The notes below the pieces were generated by a model. The model was not told the DNA's origin. It searched no databases and was given only the letters and a program-made list of their open reading frames with translations. Shown one piece after another: positions 23,490 to 34,584 of a DNA stretch of 64,000 nucleotides; the stretch's first letter is position 1, and each line of letters begins with the position of its first letter. The stretch is from Anastatus disparis (Eukaryota; Arthropoda; Insecta; Hymenoptera; Eupelmidae). The stretch spans positions 310,001 through 374,000 of the forward strand of contig JAFFSR010000010.1 in the NCBI GenBank assembly GCA_017163975.1. The letters run 5' to 3'. The translations under genes were made by a program, and so were the position numbers.

Positions 23490-24357
23490 CCTTTTTAATA
23501 TCAGTCATACAGTAATATAGTAGCAAATATCTTGATATCAGGTTTTTAATTTCTTTTTATTGAATCAACTATAAGTTTATAATGTCGATAATTTGATTTG
23601 AGTAAAATGAAACTTCACGAAATCTTGAAAATTTCACGAAAGCGTGTTTTCAATGAAAATGACTTTAAATTCTATTTTATTTTTTAAAAATTTACATAGA
23701 ATTTTAACATTGCCAAAAATTAAAAAAAAATAGACTTCAATGTTTCCTTTGTAATTATTACCATGGTTCCAAACTTTGAACCATAATATGAAAAGCATTT
23801 AAAATTTTTTTGAGTTTGACAATTAATTAGGAAAAATTTTCATCTATGTTGTTAATTTTTAAAAATAGCAGTTTATGTATTAAGTACATATTTTTTTATG
23901 TTTTGACGTTTATTATATCTTTTTAAAGTATATTTTTTACTGTTATTTGGGATAAATATAATAAAATGCGGGAATACTTTATTTTTCATAAGAAATGTAT
24001 TTAAATACAATTTCTCAAAAAAAAGAATGAAGAAATTTATTATTCGAATAAAAAAAATTTAATCATAAGAACGATGTGCAGCATGCAACGTATTTGTCCT
24101 TAAAATGCAAATTTTATTAATTTTGTTATTTAATAATAAAAATTGTTTAGATAATTAAAAAAAATTAAGTTTGGGGTGAGGAAGCGATAGAAATATGTGA
24201 TTTGGTTTAAATAAAAAACGTACAATAGCTGTGTTGGCAATGTTTTAGGGTACATTGCAGCAATTAAAAAATTTTTTCAAGTTCAAATCTTATGCTTTGT
24301 CTTTTTTTATTAAAAAAAAAAATTAATAATATGCTTGCAAATAAAATTTGTTTCAAT
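23490..24357. other. AT-rich spacer
   Basis: No ORF, repeat pair or RNA gene was recognised between the two palindromes. Confidence 0.5.
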
Positions 24358-24359
24358 TA

Positions 24360-25439
24360 GTCTAGTCACCAGAGGGGTCACCGTGGCCTTTTTAATTTAG
24401 ATGTGAATACTAAGATTTTATTATGTATTTTGACTCGCTGAACACGAATCTCGATAGTATTTTACGATCTGACAGTCGAGTAATTTGTTATAAACAATTT
24501 AAATGTTTGAAGCGTTGTATCTTTTGAACTAAGAGTGATGAAAAGATGTGACTAGGTAAGTTTTGATCCTTAATCCATAACAAACAAATTGATTTTTTAT
24601 TTATCTAGATAAAGTTATTAGAACCGGAGATATTGTTAATTAAGTGCAAAAGGTCGGCGCAACGTCACAGTAAAATCTATCTATCAATTATAAATTCAAT
24701 ATTTTCCGGGTGAAAGCAATCTCCGAGAGATGCGTTTCATTGCTATCGATGACGGCTGCTCAACGGATGCCGCGCACCAACGCATCTCTGCAGCGCGAGC
24801 GATCGTTAAAACATCGATAACTTCAATTGTATTCAATATTTTTTTAAAAATCAAAATGGATATTAATCTAGAAGTAAAACCCCGTCATTACGAGTAATTT
24901 TTAAGTCAGTTTTTGACCCGGAATATTTATTTATACTCTCATAAACAAATAGACTAACAAAAAAACAGCAAAAATATCGACATTTTTCAATTCCCGTTTG
25001 TTTCTATATCAATAAAAATGGTTTTTTATCACATATAAATGTAGGATATACTTTTACCTTTAAAATAAGACCTTAACCAATGATAAATATTCATTAGAAG
25101 CTGCGTTATAGTTGAATTTGTACGGGCTTCTCAACGTTACGCCGACTTTTTGCACTTAATGAACAATATCTCTGGTTCTAATAACTTTATCTAGATAAAT
25201 AAAAAATCAATTTGTTTGTTATGGATTAAGGAAGAAAACTTACCTAGTCACATCTTTCCATCACTTTTAGTTCATAAGATACAACGCTTTAAACATTTAA
25301 ATTGTTTATAACAAATTACTCGACTGTCAGATCGTAAAATACTATCGAGATTCGTGTTCAGCGAGTCAAAATACATAATAAAATCTTAGTGTTCCTATCT
25401 AAATTAAAAAGGCCACGATGATCCCTCTGGCGACTAGAC
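24360..25439. mobile_element. TA-flanked 1.08 kb palindrome
   Basis: The ends GTCTAGTCACCAGAGG and CCTCTGGCGACTAGAC lie next to TA on both sides. The arms pair for about 400 bases each (AACACGAATCTCGATAGTAT block). An unpaired, slightly GC-richer centre lies at about 24,720-25,060. No ORF. Confidence 0.75.
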
Positions 25440-25441
25440 TA

Positions 25442-26698
25442 AATACAATAAGAAAACTTTTTGACAAAAAATATTGACCTACAATACAGCCATTTAAAAT
25501 AAAATAACCGTTAACTGTGCAAGCATTTTCTAAGCATATGCTAATTAACGCTTTTTTAAATATAAAATTTTTAATTCAGACTTTCTGTTCTTTGCATCGC
25601 TAGTATAAAAAAATTAAAACTTTTTTGAAATCCCCAAATGCAGTTTAATGCAGATTTTAAATCCAAAAAATAATTTGAAATAAAAAAATTTTTTCAATAA
25701 GAAATATTAGTAATTAAAATTTTAAAAACTTTTTTTTTTAATATAGATTATTTTCTTAATTTGAATGTAATAAAAATTTTTATTTGATATTTAGTCTTCT
25801 CTTTTTAAATTCTCCTTTACTTTATAGATTTATTTTAAATAAGTTATTTGTAAAATTAATTATTTTGACAAATTTTCGTTTATAATTGTAGCCAAAGCTC
25901 ATTTATTTTGATTTTTATGAAGTAATAATAACATTATTGTATTTTATATATTTTAAAGATAATATGTTTATAAATATAATTTATAAACAGATCAAATAAA
26001 TTCATGTATAATATTTAAAAAGAATTGATAAAATATTAATTAAACTTTGAACATATATAAATTAAAAATGTACTCAAAAAGAGTATATCATTTGAAAATT
26101 GTTTAAAACCTTATGAGAAATATGTTTGATAATAGAAAATGTTAAATGGAAAGTATTAAAACATAATAATGAAATAAAAATGTTTAAGACATTAATAATA
26201 AATCTAAAATATCATAAAATAAATAAATGTTCGTGAATAAAGTTCAAAATTTGGCAATTTTTAACGAAAGAGATAATATGTTTTGAATAAACATTATGTA
26301 AAGTTCAAATATACAAGTAGAAATAGAGCATAACTTTTCAACAGCATTGAGCTTTTTTAAGCTAATAAAGCTTAAATTAAAGTATTTAGGTTGCACATTT
26401 TTTAATATTTAATATATTTTTCTGTAATTTTTAGTTGTCCAGTCATTCAAGTTCTTACAACAACTTCTTTTCATTATATTATTAAAAAATATGCATAGCT
26501 TTGTCTCTGAAATCTATTTAAACAAAAGAAAAAATACGGGTTAATTTTTTCACCAAGTCATATCTTGTAGTTTTAACCAAATTTGTTTCTCGAAGGTGGA
26601 GATGATCTTTCCTTATAAGTAGGCTTTGATCATTAATTATATATGAAAAAAATATTTATACTCAAGATATGATTGCCTAATTAATTATTACAAGTACT
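25442..26698. other. AT-rich spacer left of the giant palindrome
   Basis: No gene or element recognised. TTAA at 26,699-26,702 begins the giant palindrome. Confidence 0.5.
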
Positions 26699-27525
26699 TT
26701 AAGGGTATGGTTTCACGCTACTTTACCGATCGAAAATTATAATTTTATAAAATTACAATTTTTGAAAAAACTATACATCGGAATGAGTTTTCCTTTTATA
26801 GATCACTTCATTTAATTTCGATGAAGGGCGGAAACTCTAAAAATTAGCGGAAAAAAGCGTTAATCGAAGATAATTAGAAAAACAAATTTCTCAGTTCGAA
26901 AAAATCAAATTTCTCAAAAACCGTGTTTCGTAGGGAAATTTCCTATTCAGGATCATTTTATCTTTGAAAAATGAAGGGCGGAAACTTGGTTTGATAAATC
27001 ATATCGCAAAAAAGCAAAATTACATTTTTCTAAAAAGATGCGATCAGCTGTAAGAATACAATGGCCGTGCAAGAAGCCATGTTTCATAGTTGGCATCAAT
27101 GCTAATGTATAGTTTGGTACGCGCCAACTTCAAATTCGAATTTTAAATGTAAATTGAATTTGTTTTATATGTACAATTTCTACAAATAAACACTTTTTCA
27201 ACATAAAACTGTTTTATTTTATTTAAAACATAAATATGTAAAAAATTTAATATTATAAGAGAGAACAATATAGTTGACATCATTTGCGAACTCATTATTT
27301 TTTTATCAATTTTCATTATTGCAAAATAAGTAATCTATTCGTTTCTTTGTTTGAAACAAAATATTTTTTGAATGACTTTATTGAATTAGCGAAACTTTGG
27401 CATATCCTAACCTTTTTAGAATGAAAATATGTTTTGAAAAGCGAATGATAAGGATTACTTAATTTTATTGCTAATATAATTTTATTATAGAATATAATCT
27501 CATCAAATATTAGTAGGTAAACTAG

Positions 27526-27620
27526 GGGGGTTCGAGCCCAGGGGGGTTCGAGCCCAGGGGGGTTCAAGCCCAGGAGGATACGAGCCCAGGAGGATGCGAG
27601 CCCAGGAGGATACGAGCCCA
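27526..27620. repeat. Six tandem 15-16 base units (GAGCCCAGG)
   Basis: Units of the form GGGGTTCGAGCCCAG or GGATACGAGCCCAG. The right arm has only about three (43,262-43,313), so the array has changed length since the arms were made. Confidence 0.85.
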
Positions 27621-27699
27621 GTTATTTTTAACATGGTGATATTTTAAGCGTATTCCGAGCGCAGGATTTTTCAACTTTTTAAAATTTTTATTTAACTGT

Positions 27700-27835
27700 A
27701 TAACAAGTATATATTTACATATACTTGCATATACAACAATGTGCTTGTATATATCGATATACTTTGATATATAAAGATATACTTGCGTATATATAACAAT
27801 ATACTTATATAGTTTTATGTATTTAAATGAGTTGA
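27700..27835. repeat. ATATACTTG-type 20-25 base tandem repeat, left arm
   Basis: Repeats of TATACTTGCATATA with variations. The counterpart in the right arm is at about 43,015-43,135. It lies between the arm tip and the acidic gene. Confidence 0.7.
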
Positions 27836-27909
27836 AAATATCTTAAAAATAACACATAATATTTAAAAAATAATATTAAATAGTTAATTTTAACGTTTAA
27901 TTTATATAT

Positions 27910-27925
27910 AGCTCTGAAAAGGACT
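27910..27925 (-). terminator. Degenerate histone-like stem-loop, left arm
   Basis: On the minus strand AGTCCT-TTTC-AGAGCT has the histone loop and stem layout, with one wobble and one mismatch. It lies about 80 bases beyond the perfect copy and is also present in the right arm (42,903-42,918). Confidence 0.4.
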
Positions 27926-28005
27926 GATCAATATTTTATTGAAAAATAATTTTAAAAAAATATAAATAAATTTGAAACAATTTGTTTCACGTTAAAAAAA
28001 TATGT

Positions 28006-28021
28006 GGCCCTGAAAAGGGCC
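28006..28021 (-). terminator. Histone-type 3' stem-loop, left arm
   Basis: The minus strand reads GGCCCT-TTTC-AGGGCC followed by ACAT: a 6-base perfect stem and 4-base UUUC loop, matching the replication-dependent histone mRNA consensus GGYYYU-UUHH-ARRRCC and the trailing ACCA-like bases. It starts 46 bases after the stop codon of the acidic gene, within the usual histone range. I infer 3' processing by SLBP/U7 rather than polyadenylation. A clear U7-binding purine element was not found. Confidence 0.7.
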
Positions 28022-28066
28022 GATTGATCATAAAACCAGAGAACATGTGATTAAAAAAAATTAATA

Positions 28067-28552
28067 TTATGTCTTCTTGGAAGGTTTTTCTTCTTCCTCC
28101 TCCTCGCATGCTCTCTTTTGTGGTGTAGTAGAAAGCTTCCTTTTCTTCTGTCCTTTTTCTTCTTCTTCCTCTTCATTCTTTCTTTTTTTCGGTGATGGAG
28201 AAACGAGGTCTATCACCTCTGGAGATCTTGGGGCTGGCATATCGACAATGATCGCCTCCTCTTGATTTAGCTTGGATGGATTCATATAGATCTCTAATTC
28301 CTCGATGAGAATGTCTATGTATTGATGTATGAAAGGATCATACACCAATACCGAAGATGCTAAATCTTCAAGCGGTGACTCCATCAAGTGCAGTACTGGT
28401 GGCGATGATGGTGACTCCACTGGTGAGAATAATGGTGACTCGATTGATTGTAATAACTGAGAGTCTGGTAAGAAATCAACTCCCAAGTCTGGGAGAAAAT
28501 CTTCTACCAGCTCTTCCAAACTTCTGTAGGCCTTGTTGTCCTCTGGTGACAT
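28067..28552 (-). CDS. Acidic nuclear protein with SUMO-interacting motif, left-arm intact copy
   Basis: A 161-residue protein. I start at the ATG at 28,552 because a TATA box and an Inr lie just upstream of it; the longer reading to 28,861 would be 5' of that start site. Residues 8-35 form an acidic helix (SLEELVEDFLPDLGVDFLPD), followed by Ser/Pro repeats (ESPLFSPVESP). PEVIDLVSPSP at 111-121 is a canonical SUMO-interacting core (VIDLV, 113-117). KKRK at 122-125 and 136-139 and KPSKK at the end are nuclear signals within Glu runs. It is probably a nuclear regulator, for example a transactivator-like early viral protein, but no enzymatic domain is seen. The right-arm copy (42,375-42,764) diverges and has a premature stop. 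I do not recognise a named family. Confidence 0.7.
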   Translation of the reverse strand: MSPEDNKAYRSLEELVEDFLPDLGVDFLPDSQLLQSIESPLFSPVESPSSPPVLHLMESPLEDLASSVLVYDPFIHQYIDILIEELEIYMNPSKLNQEEAIIVDMPAPRSPEVIDLVSPSPKKRKNEEEEEEKGQKKRKLSTTPQKRACEEEEEEKPSKKT

Positions 28553-28573
28553 TCTTTTAAGAAGTGAAAGAAG

Positions 28574-28633
28574 GAATGAAATTAATTCGAGAACACAGCT
28601 CATTTTATAGCTACTTAGATCGCAGCTGATTGG
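28574..28633 (-). promoter_or_regulatory. CCAAT-TATA-Inr promoter of the left acidic gene
   Basis: Minus strand: CCAAT (28,633-28,629), TATAAAA (28,609-28,603), then TCATTC with its A at 28,577, 32 bases from the TATA start. The ATG follows 25 bases later. The right arm preserves all elements and spacing (42,294-42,353). Confidence 0.75.
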
Positions 28634-28836
28634 TCGACGCTCTTGTAGTGACGGCAAACTTTTGTAGCAGGAATTTTGGTAAACAAGGAAAAATTTTTTA
28701 ATAAATAAAATTTCAACAATATAAGATGTTTGATGGTATAACATAAAAGTTATACAATGCGTGCTGTATTCATATCTCGCGCTTAAGCTGCTCCGACTAA
28801 CGCAACTATGCGCGCGCCGCTCTCTCGCCGCCGTTA

Positions 28837-28873
28837 GGTATATACCTCGGGCGGGACGCACGCTTCGTCAGTC
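28837..28873 (+). promoter_or_regulatory. TATA-Inr promoter facing away from the acidic gene
   Basis: The palindromic GGTATATACC (28,837-28,846) is followed by TCAGTC with A at 28,870, 31 bases from the TATA start. That is the classical arthropod TATA/Inr geometry. It drives transcription into the repeat-rich 28,870-29,550 stretch. It is conserved in the right arm (42,062-42,098, minus). Confidence 0.65.
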
Positions 28874-29550
28874 AGCTCGCGCTCGCTGGGCAGACCGGAC
28901 CTCTCGGGGTCTGAAGCTCTTCAGCCGTGCTGACTGTTTTTGGTGCCAATGAGGTTGACCAGGTCTCTGGAAAAACTCGTGGTAGTCGGCTGTTGAGTCG
29001 TCGCGCTGAGTGGACCCTCTGAGTGAGTCGGAGAGTCCTATTAAGAAGGCGTCTTGACTTGGTTCCGATTGCGGTGCTTAAGCACACGAGTTGTCAACCT
29101 CGTGGAATTACACCCGGGTCTTTCGAGATCTGAATACCCGGATCTTTCGAGATCTGGATGAAGCGTCATCGTTCTTTGAGTTTATTTTAGAACTTTGACT
29201 TTGAACGCCATAACCATTTTTGAACGTTGTTAAGCTACGTAGATCCTCAGAGTGAGTCGGAGGAACTATTTTTACTTAACTTTGAACGCCATCAACTTAA
29301 CAGCTGATAGGTCATTGGAAGGACCCTCTGAATGAGTCGGAGAGTTTGGGAAATGGCTTAACATATTTGAACGCGGTTAAACCAAGTAGATCCTCTGAGC
29401 GAGTCGGAGGAACTATCTTGGCTTAACTTTGAATGCCATCAGCTTAACAGCTGATCGATGTTAGCTCATTGAATGAAGCCTCTGAATGAGTCGGAGGCTT
29501 TTGAAGATGGTTTAACATCTTGGTCAAAATCGGTCCTTTTTTAGGCCCAA
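28870..29550 (+). ncRNA. Candidate structured transcript, left arm
   Basis: It begins at the TATA/Inr start and is GC-rich against the rest of the window. It contains many self-complementary pieces (for example GTGCTTAAGCAC, AGCTCTTCAGC) and a repeated block: CCTCTGAGTGAGTCGGAGG-like hairpins about every 70-120 bases, alternating with TTAACAGCTGAT and TTTGAACGCCATC. At 29,532-29,548 lies GGTCCT-TTTTT-AGGCCC, an imperfect histone-type stem-loop. No convincing ORF reads this way. A 71-residue minus-strand ORF (28,872-29,087) is also open in the other arm, but the arms are copies. Function unknown. Confidence 0.45.
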
Positions 29551-29620
29551 ATAATAATTTAAATATAGAACATGCTATTTTTATCTTTTTTAAATAAAAT
29601 TTTATATACACTTTATGTAT

Positions 29621-29660
29621 TTTTTTTTATTTTTACTACGTTTTTATTAACTCGCTTTGG

Positions 29661-29699
<39 letters not shown>

Positions 29700-30956
29700 T
29701 CGGTACGAATTTTGCAACCGATTGTAAACTAACTTCCTGATGAGCTAGAGACTTGAAATTTTAAATATAGCTCGGAACTGGATGACAATGCAATATTATA
29801 AAAAAAATATATATATCTACCGAACAATATATTAATATATTCAATCATATACGGAGATGTTGGCAAAATTGAAGATTTGAAGATTTTATATATAGATACA
29901 CTTTTAACATTAGTGTCTAAACATCTTCGAAAATTTTAAAAATCTTCTTTTGATATATTAATATATTAATATATCAAATATAGTAATATATTAATATAGT
30001 AATATATTAATATATTAATATATCAAATATATTAATATATTAATATATCAAATATATTAATATATTAATATATCAAATATATTAATATATTAATATATCA
30101 AATATATTAATATATTAATATATCAAATATATTAATATATTAATATATTCGATATTATATTTTTGCATGCATTGTTGGATAATATAATTAAATATATATT
30201 CCCACCGAAAAATATATTAATACAATTATATACGGAGATATTGGAAAAATTGAAATTTTGAAGATTTTATATATAGATATACTTTTAACATTAGTGTCTA
30301 ACCATCTTCGAAAATTTTTAAAATTCTTTAACTTCTCATATTGCAATTAGACATAAATTACAGCATTTTGTATTGTACATATAAAATTTGAGACTGTATT
30401 TTATTCATTTTATGGTCTATCAATGCATAAAACAATAAATTTTGGTTGAATTTCTAATAGCGTCATTATCGTCAAAATGGCGGGAAACTCAGCATGCGAT
30501 TACGTGTTCTCTAAAAAAAATAGATGAAACACGTTTTAGTCCCTTGATAACAATATATATGCTATATAATATGCACTGTTGGACAACACGATAAATAATA
30601 TTAATAATAATAATAATACCAAAAAGTATAAGATAATATCTAAATAAAAAAAAAATTTTCAATCTACCACGTTTTTTAATTGAACTAAAAATATAAAATA
30701 ATATTAAAAATAAAAAAAAAACTTTTTAATGTACTACGTTTTTATAATGAACCAAAAAGTATAAAATAATGTGTAATAAAATGAATAATGATTTAAAATA
30801 AAAAAACGTGGGGCGCATACAATACATAATAAAAAACATGCGCCCCACGTTTTTTTATTTCAAATCATTATTCATTTTATTACACATTATTTTATACTTT
30901 TTGGTTCATTATAAAAACGTAGTACATTAAAAAGTTTTTTTTTTATTTTTAATATT
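29621..30956. mobile_element. 1.3 kb GACA-ended element inserted in the left arm
   Basis: The right arm lacks it (empty site near 41,265), so it inserted after the palindrome formed. It is an inverse copy of 1-1,010, with a (GTCT)n run at about 29,663-29,700 and an expanded ATATATTAATATATCAA tandem (29,957-30,150, about 7 units versus one in the copy at 1-1,010). It ends with a hinge palindrome at 30,805-30,852 (ACGTGGGGCGCAT / ATGCGCCCCACGT) followed by a second, direct copy of its own first 115 bases. No ORF. Confidence 0.75.
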
Positions 30957-30974
30957 TAAGATATAAGTTTAGGT

Positions 30975-31215
30975 ATTTTTTTTAAGGGGACAGTATGGTG
31001 TCAACCACTTGGAAAAATAAATTTTTTTTTTATTGCATACATCGATAGTATATCATTTCTATGATATACATATGCATATTTTTAAGGGAAGTGTACCGCA
31101 TGTCAGCTAAAAATAATAAAAAAATTTTTTATTGCATAAATTGATAGTATATTAGCTCTAGGATATATAAATGTATATTTCTAAGGGGAAAGTACGGTAT
31201 AGCTACAAATAAATT
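30975..31215. repeat. Three iteron-like units of about 97 bases, left arm
   Basis: TAAGGGGACAGTATGG, TAAGGGAAGTGTACCG and TAAGGGGAAAGTACGG recur about 97 bases apart. Each is linked to a GATAGTATAT..ATATACAT palindrome. They are mirrored at 41,000-41,240. They could be protein-binding iterons for transcription or replication (inference). Confidence 0.6.
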
Positions 31216-32352
31216 GATAGTATTTTTTATTTAGTTGTAAGATTATACCAATTTATGAATAAGTCTAGTTTTGAGAACTTATTAAGATTCGGTCAAAGAA
31301 GATTTGCTATAGCACGGAAAAAAATTTTGAATTAGAAGAGCTCAGAACTTTTAGTCTTTAAGAGCTCATATCATTTTAAATCTGCTTAACAACAAGAGTT
31401 AAGTTTTATTATTACAGAATTTATTATGTTGCAACTCAAAATAAATTTGAGACACTATGTTCAAACCGCTTACTTTCTGTAAATTCAAATTTGTGCAGAC
31501 AGCTACCTCTCTGAATGATGGTTTGACCTCTGAGAGCCCAAAAGTCGAAAGTGAGCGATTCAGCACACTCTTGAGTTCTACAGTTGCAAACTTGGAGATT
31601 TAGTAATTATTAAAATGAAATCGTATATTTCAATGTATTGCTATTCGAAAATAAAAGAATGTGTTGAGCTCTTTCAATTCAAAAATTTTTTCCATATAGA
31701 TCCTTTCACTTCGTCTACCTTACTCACTCATCATGTTTAAGTTACACAGGAAGTTTCTATCTTATTTTGTATCTGAGATCTGAAAACCACATTAAAATTT
31801 AAACAAATTTCTCGATTGTGAATATTTACAAGAAAAAATACTTCTAATAATCTTAACTAGATTATCTCTTCTTATAGTATTAAAATATAACAGTATTAAA
31901 TATATACAATAAATACAATAAGAATATAAAATAATCTTAAAAATTTTGGGTAACAACTTATTTAGATTCGATCACAGAAGCATATAACCGTTGAAACTTT
32001 GTATACTTTATCATGGTGAATGACTTAGATAATAAAGCGATCATCTAAATCTTTCATCAATTCTGAGACTTAATTATAATATACTATAGTTTCTTCTAAT
32101 ACTTGTTAAATTTTATTCAAGTTAGATTCTTTGTAAGATATATATTAACAGTTATATGTGATGTTATCATTTAAGATGCATGTTCAGAAATATTGTTTCC
32201 ATCAATGTCTTTATTGAGTTCAATTTTCAAAGAGAATAATGAGCGTCTAATCATCACTCTCGTGTATAAGACAGAACCAATCACATACCTTTCCAATTAA
32301 GAATATTATTTTAAAATCAAATTCTTAAAATTAGTGTAAGCATTCTCAAAAT
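31216..32352. other. Non-coding arm sequence, left
   Basis: Matched by 39,445-39,654 and 40,075-40,990 in the right arm. It has repeated GAGCTC motifs and no ORF. It contains the 3' region of the FLYWCH pseudogene. Confidence 0.6.
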
Positions 32353-33457
32353 TCACTCAATATAACCAGCTTCTCGTAGTTCGCTAATTATGAGGCTCAT
32401 CTCCCTGTAAGTATACAGATATCTATTAGTTGAAGAGGTTAGAATACGAAGTCGATCAACTAAAACATTGGGATCATCCCATTCTTCAAATCCGAAATCT
32501 TCAATCTTATAATTACACATGTATTTAGAAGAAGATTCGTTACTACTAGTATGATCTGATGAAGTATCACTGTTGGTATTGATAGAATTCATTTCTGCTT
32601 TATTTGATCTAGATACTGGTAAAGTTTTAGCATAACGTTTTCTTTTACAGCTTTCGGAAAATTTGTTATTCTCTTCAATATTTTCTATCTGATGATGAGA
32701 ACTGAAGTTACCACCTTCACACAATTCTTCTAATGCATCATTATACTTCGCTTTAGAGAACGATTCATTACTATTAGAATAATCTGATAATGTGTCACTG
32801 TCGTTAGGACTTATTTTTGCTTTTTTGCGTCTTGATGAAATGTTGCTATGAGATTTTCTTTTACAGTTTCTGAATGTATTACATTTTCTTTTCTGTTGAT
32901 ATTATTTCATCATCAGAACTGGAATAATCATCTTCAAGTAATTTTGATTTAGAATACTTTCTACCATCGATTGAATCAGCATTATCACTCTTCAGAAGTT
33001 TATCATTTGTATGACTCATGTTGAAAACATTATTAGGCTGTATTGAAATCATAGTCCTTGTTTCATTCTTCTTCTTGATTGGTGTTGAAGTATGATTATG
33101 CGCTGTACAACTTACAAGTTTCATATCCTTGGTTATCACACGACTCGAACACTGTTTTGAATGGTAAAGTTGACATTTCCAGTAAATGTTACCATTACTC
33201 ATAGCCTTCTCCTTATAAAAAAAAAGAATATCATTCAAAAGAAGTATATCTTTTCCTCTAGAACTTTTTATAAGTTGTAAAGATGTGTTAAGCGGAGACT
33301 CATCAGTATTATCCAAAGTAACATCAATCTCCGAATCGTTTATGAATGCTGTTTTTTTCTCTTGATCTAACACTTCGCCAATATTAGAATTCAATTGATT
33401 TGGAAGTTTAGATTTGATCGCCTCTCTTAATCTCTCTATTTCAAGAAAGTTTGACAT
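32353..33457 (-). pseudogene. FLYWCH finger plus DUF8207-like tail, left copy (frameshifted)
   Basis: The N-terminal frame (33,457-32,879, 192 residues) holds a FLYWCH-type zinc finger: W93-x-C95, C103, and H120-x-H122 are all intact. The C-terminal frame (to 32,353) ends WDDPNVLVDRLRIL..ELREAGYIE, the DUF8207-type ending of insect Polinton-associated proteins. A 5-base deletion near 32,895, seen by comparing with the right copy, shifts the frame between the two. The middle is Ser/Lys-rich and low complexity. FLYWCH fingers bind DNA, and transposon-derived FLYWCH proteins are known. The fusion with a DUF8207 end suggests a nuclear viral regulator. Start chosen at the ATG 30 bases downstream of the Inr. 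Confidence 0.75.
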
Positions 33458-33480
33458 GTTGATAGCTTATGCTTATGATG

Positions 33481-33518
33481 CATACTGTTCCCAAAATGTA
33501 AAATCAGCTGTATTTATA
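33481..33518 (-). promoter_or_regulatory. TATA-Inr promoter of the left FLYWCH gene
   Basis: Minus strand TATAAATA (33,518-33,511) followed about 32 bases later by ACAGTATG. The pattern is identical in the right arm at 38,268-38,303. Confidence 0.65.
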
Positions 33519-33657
33519 GTAAATTAGTGAGTTGTAAAAGACTTTCCTTTCATAAGATGATTTGTAAGATGACAAGATAATTTTGAGATTTCAAGATGTT
33601 ATAATTTTAATATTAATTTAGCAACTTCAATGGAGAAATTAGTAAATTCAACGTATT

Positions 33658-34290
33658 CTACAAGATTCGACGAAAATTCGTCAAGATTCGACAAGATTCG
33701 ATGAAAATTCGACAAGATTCGACAAAATTCGACAAGATTCGATAAGATTCGATAAGATTCGACAAGATTCGACGAAAATTCCACGAAATTTCGACAAGAT
33801 TCGACGAAAATTTGACAAGATTCGATGAAAATTCGACAAGATTCGATAAGATTCGACAAAATTCGACAAGATTCGATAAGATTCGACAAGATTCGACGAA
33901 AATTCCACGAAAATTCGACAAGGTTCGACGAAAATTCGACAAGATTCGATGAAAATTCAATCAAGTTCGATAAACTTTCGATTAAATTCGACGAAAATTC
34001 GACAAGATTCGATGAAAATTCGACAAGATTCGATAAGATTTGACAAAATTCGACAAGATTCGATAAGATTCGACAAAATTCGACAAGATTCGATAAGATT
34101 CGACAAGATTCGATGAAAATTCGATCAAGTTCGATAAACTTTCGATTAAATTCGACGAAAATTCGACAAGATTCGATGAAAATTCGATCAAGTTCGATAA
34201 ACTTTCGATTAAATTCGACGAAAATTCGACAAGATTCGATGAAAATTCGACAAGATTCGACGAAAATTCGACAAGATTCGATCAAATTTA
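33658..34290. repeat. TTCGACAAGA minisatellite, left arm
   Basis: About 60 units of 10-11 bases with ATTCGACAAG, ATTCGATAAG and ATTCGACGAAA variants. Because the unit is mostly 10 bases and lacks stops, several frames stay open and give long artificial ORFs of the SNLVESCRI type. They are not genes. It abuts the loop. Confidence 0.9.
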
Positions 34291-34476
34291 ATCTACAACT
34301 ACCTTCATATAACTCTTCGATGATGGATAGATTTCTAACATGTTGTTCAAATTTTGTCGACTAAAGTTATCAATTAAATTTATAAATGTTAATAGAATAG
34401 TATGATTTTTCAAAGATTTATCTAACTGTTGGATAAATTTATATCTTGATAATGGATAATATTTAGATATTGTAGT

Positions 34477-34521
34477 GAGGTGTTCACAAATAACGATTAT
34501 CGGTTGTACCTCACAGGTAGA
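34477..34521. repeat. 45-base inverted repeat in the loop, left member
   Basis: GGTTGTACCTCACAG and its flanks recur inverted at 35,112-35,154. The two members bracket the RING remnant and the next ORF. Confidence 0.65.
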
Positions 34522-34584
34522 GTGCGTTAGTTAGGGCTTCCATCGCCTCCTAAAAACAAAAAAAATCTTTTTTGTTTGTGGTGC

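Noticed and set aside
28553..28861. N-terminal extension of the acidic protein to 28,861
   Set aside because: It lies upstream of the TATA/Inr start site and has no counterpart frame in the right arm.
28872..29087. 71-residue ORF, also open at 41,849-42,064
   Set aside because: Conservation is expected because the arms are copies; it is antisense to the TATA/Inr transcript, lies in the repeat block and has no family resemblance.
33658..34290. CRISPR-like array
   Set aside because: Units are contiguous 10-11 base repeats with no unique spacers, in a eukaryotic sequence.
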